NCBI GenBank assembly: GCA_964502175.1
Contig: CAZCVE010000048.1
Location: 1-64,000 of the forward strand
Source of the DNA: JAFLCL01 sp964502175
GTDB taxonomy: Bacteria > Myxococcota_A > Polyangia > Polyangiales > Sandaracinaceae
Direction: 5' to 3'
DNA length: 64,000 bases
Below the pieces are notes generated by a model. That model saw nothing but the letters and a program-made list of their open reading frames with translations, was not told the origin of the DNA and did no database searches. The stretch's first letter is position 1. Every line of letters starts with the position of its first letter. The translations under genes and the position numbers were made by a program. Below are positions 63,275-64,000 of the stretch, piece after piece.

Positions 63275-64000
63275 ATGCTCACCGGCGACGCCCTCCATCG
63301 AGAGCTCCTCGCGCGTCTCGCGGCGCGACAGCCCTCCGAGATGGAGCTCCCGCTCTGCGCGCCGGTGGAGCTCGAGGGCGGCGTGATCGCGTGGAGTCCG
63401 AGCTACTCGGGCACGTCCCTCCTGCGCGTGATCGGCGATCGCGTGCTCACGACGACGCTGGCCGCAGACGCGACGGATGCCGCGCGCACCGCACGCGCGC
63501 GGTGGCTCGTCGCGATCGATCCCAACGAGCTCGATCGTGTCAGCGAGGAACGTCCGCTGCGCTTCGTCGCGACGCCGATCGATGGCTTCCCGGGCTTCGC
63601 GATCGTGCATCCGAGCCTCGCGGGCGCGGGCCCATCGCTCCTCACCACCGAGCTGCTCACGGGGCGCCTGTACCGCGTGACGCCCGTGCATCGATCGGAG
63701 ATCGCCGAGGACATGGACGCGGCGTGGGCCAAGGCGCAGCTGATCGACCTGCGTGGCGGTCCCGCACGCGTGCCGTGCTCGGCGTTCCGCGCGTCGCGCA
63801 GCACACGCGACGCGAAGAAGCCCAAGCCGCTGAAGCCCGGACGGCCCCACGCCCTCGCCAGCGAGGTCTCGATCGTGACGACGGGCGACGTAATCGAGAT
63901 CGAGAACGCGTGGCGCCACCGCCTGCGCCTCGCGCGACCGATCGCCACGTGGCTCGACGCGAACGAGTCGCGCGCGTTCGTGGGGCTCGACGACGCAGGC
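63275..64000 (+). CDS. Unknown protein, 5' part only (runs off the window)
   Basis: An open frame of 242 codons without a stop to the end of the window. It begins at ATG 63275 with CAGCAT 6 bases upstream. The product is soluble, with a mixed alpha/beta appearance (PVELEGGVIAWSPSYSGTSLLRVIGDRV; IDGFPGFAIVHPSLAGAG). I do not recognise a family. It is divergent from the 63233 gene, only 41 bases apart. Confidence 0.6.
   Translation, partial: MLTGDALHRELLARLAARQPSEMELPLCAPVELEGGVIAWSPSYSGTSLLRVIGDRVLTTTLAADATDAARTARARWLVAIDPNELDRVSEERPLRFVATPIDGFPGFAIVHPSLAGAGPSLLTTELLTGRLYRVTPVHRSEIAEDMDAAWAKAQLIDLRGGPARVPCSAFRASRSTRDAKKPKPLKPGRPHALASEVSIVTTGDVIEIENAWRHRLRLARPIATWLDANESRAFVGLDDAG

Overview
The window is very GC-rich, with gene starts and third codon positions dominated by G/C. 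It reads as a large, lipoprotein-heavy myxobacterial chromosome (Myxococcota, most likely Polyangiales and possibly near Sandaracinus). The evidence is a eukaryote-like Ser/Thr kinase with a C-terminal membrane anchor, an AgmX/PglI-type TonB-like protein, TIGR02996-type and DUF4215-type modules, many secreted lipoproteins with Asp/Ala-rich linkers, and DUF1552/DUF1592 gene pairs. This assignment is inference from gene content. Two runs of N (10 and 100 bases) show a draft assembly; each interrupts a gene or its start. I see no tRNA, rRNA, CRISPR array, transposase or phage gene.

Layout. 0-5 kb: a GT117/DUF2723 membrane glycosyltransferase-like gene followed by a family B DNA polymerase (Pol II type). 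A 208-bp inverted-repeat element then lies between convergent genes. 5-15 kb, minus strand: an Lrp/AsnC regulator, glutamate synthase large and small subunits (gltB, gltD), two coupled unknown genes and a Sel1-repeat lipoprotein split by a frameshift. 15-24 kb: a lipase-like lipoprotein, a small secreted protein, a flavin-halogenase-like enzyme, a cAMP-binding-domain protein, a lipoprotein, an unusual zinc-ribbon SDR and a methyltransferase. 24-29 kb, minus strand: a ferric-reductase-like membrane protein, a c-type di-heme protein containing the 100-N gap, a conserved unknown and a short RlmN-like radical SAM protein. 29-36 kb: a small winged-helix protein, a PDZ lipoprotein, a metallo-hydrolase-like protein, a DUF1552/DUF1592 pair and an RCC1 lipoprotein. 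36-50 kb: a divergent TPR/winged-helix regulator and Ser/Thr kinase, a PEGA/TPR protein, secreted proteins, a plant-type enoyl-ACP reductase, two paralogous cysteine-rich lipoproteins and an AgmX-type protein. 50-64 kb: an FG-GAP-like propeller lipoprotein, a phytoene-desaturase-like enzyme, several unknowns, an OmpA-like lipoprotein operon, a MopE-type propeller lipoprotein, a nucleotidyltransferase with an overlapping partner gene, and an NAD(P)-binding protein.

Two things stand out across the window. First, about a dozen genes on both strands have a TAnnnT-type -10 box ending only 6 to 9 bases before the start codon and no ribosome-binding site, which predicts leaderless mRNAs; other genes have a -10 further upstream plus a GGAGG. 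Second, a 15-base element sits directly against the -35 position of three separate promoters for exported proteins, each with a 17-base spacer to the -10, and looks like the site of a shared regulator. Coupled genes (ATGA or GTGA overlaps) show operons: the two unknowns after gltD, kinase-PEGA, the cysteine-rich pair, and TerB-like/coiled-coil/OmpA-like.
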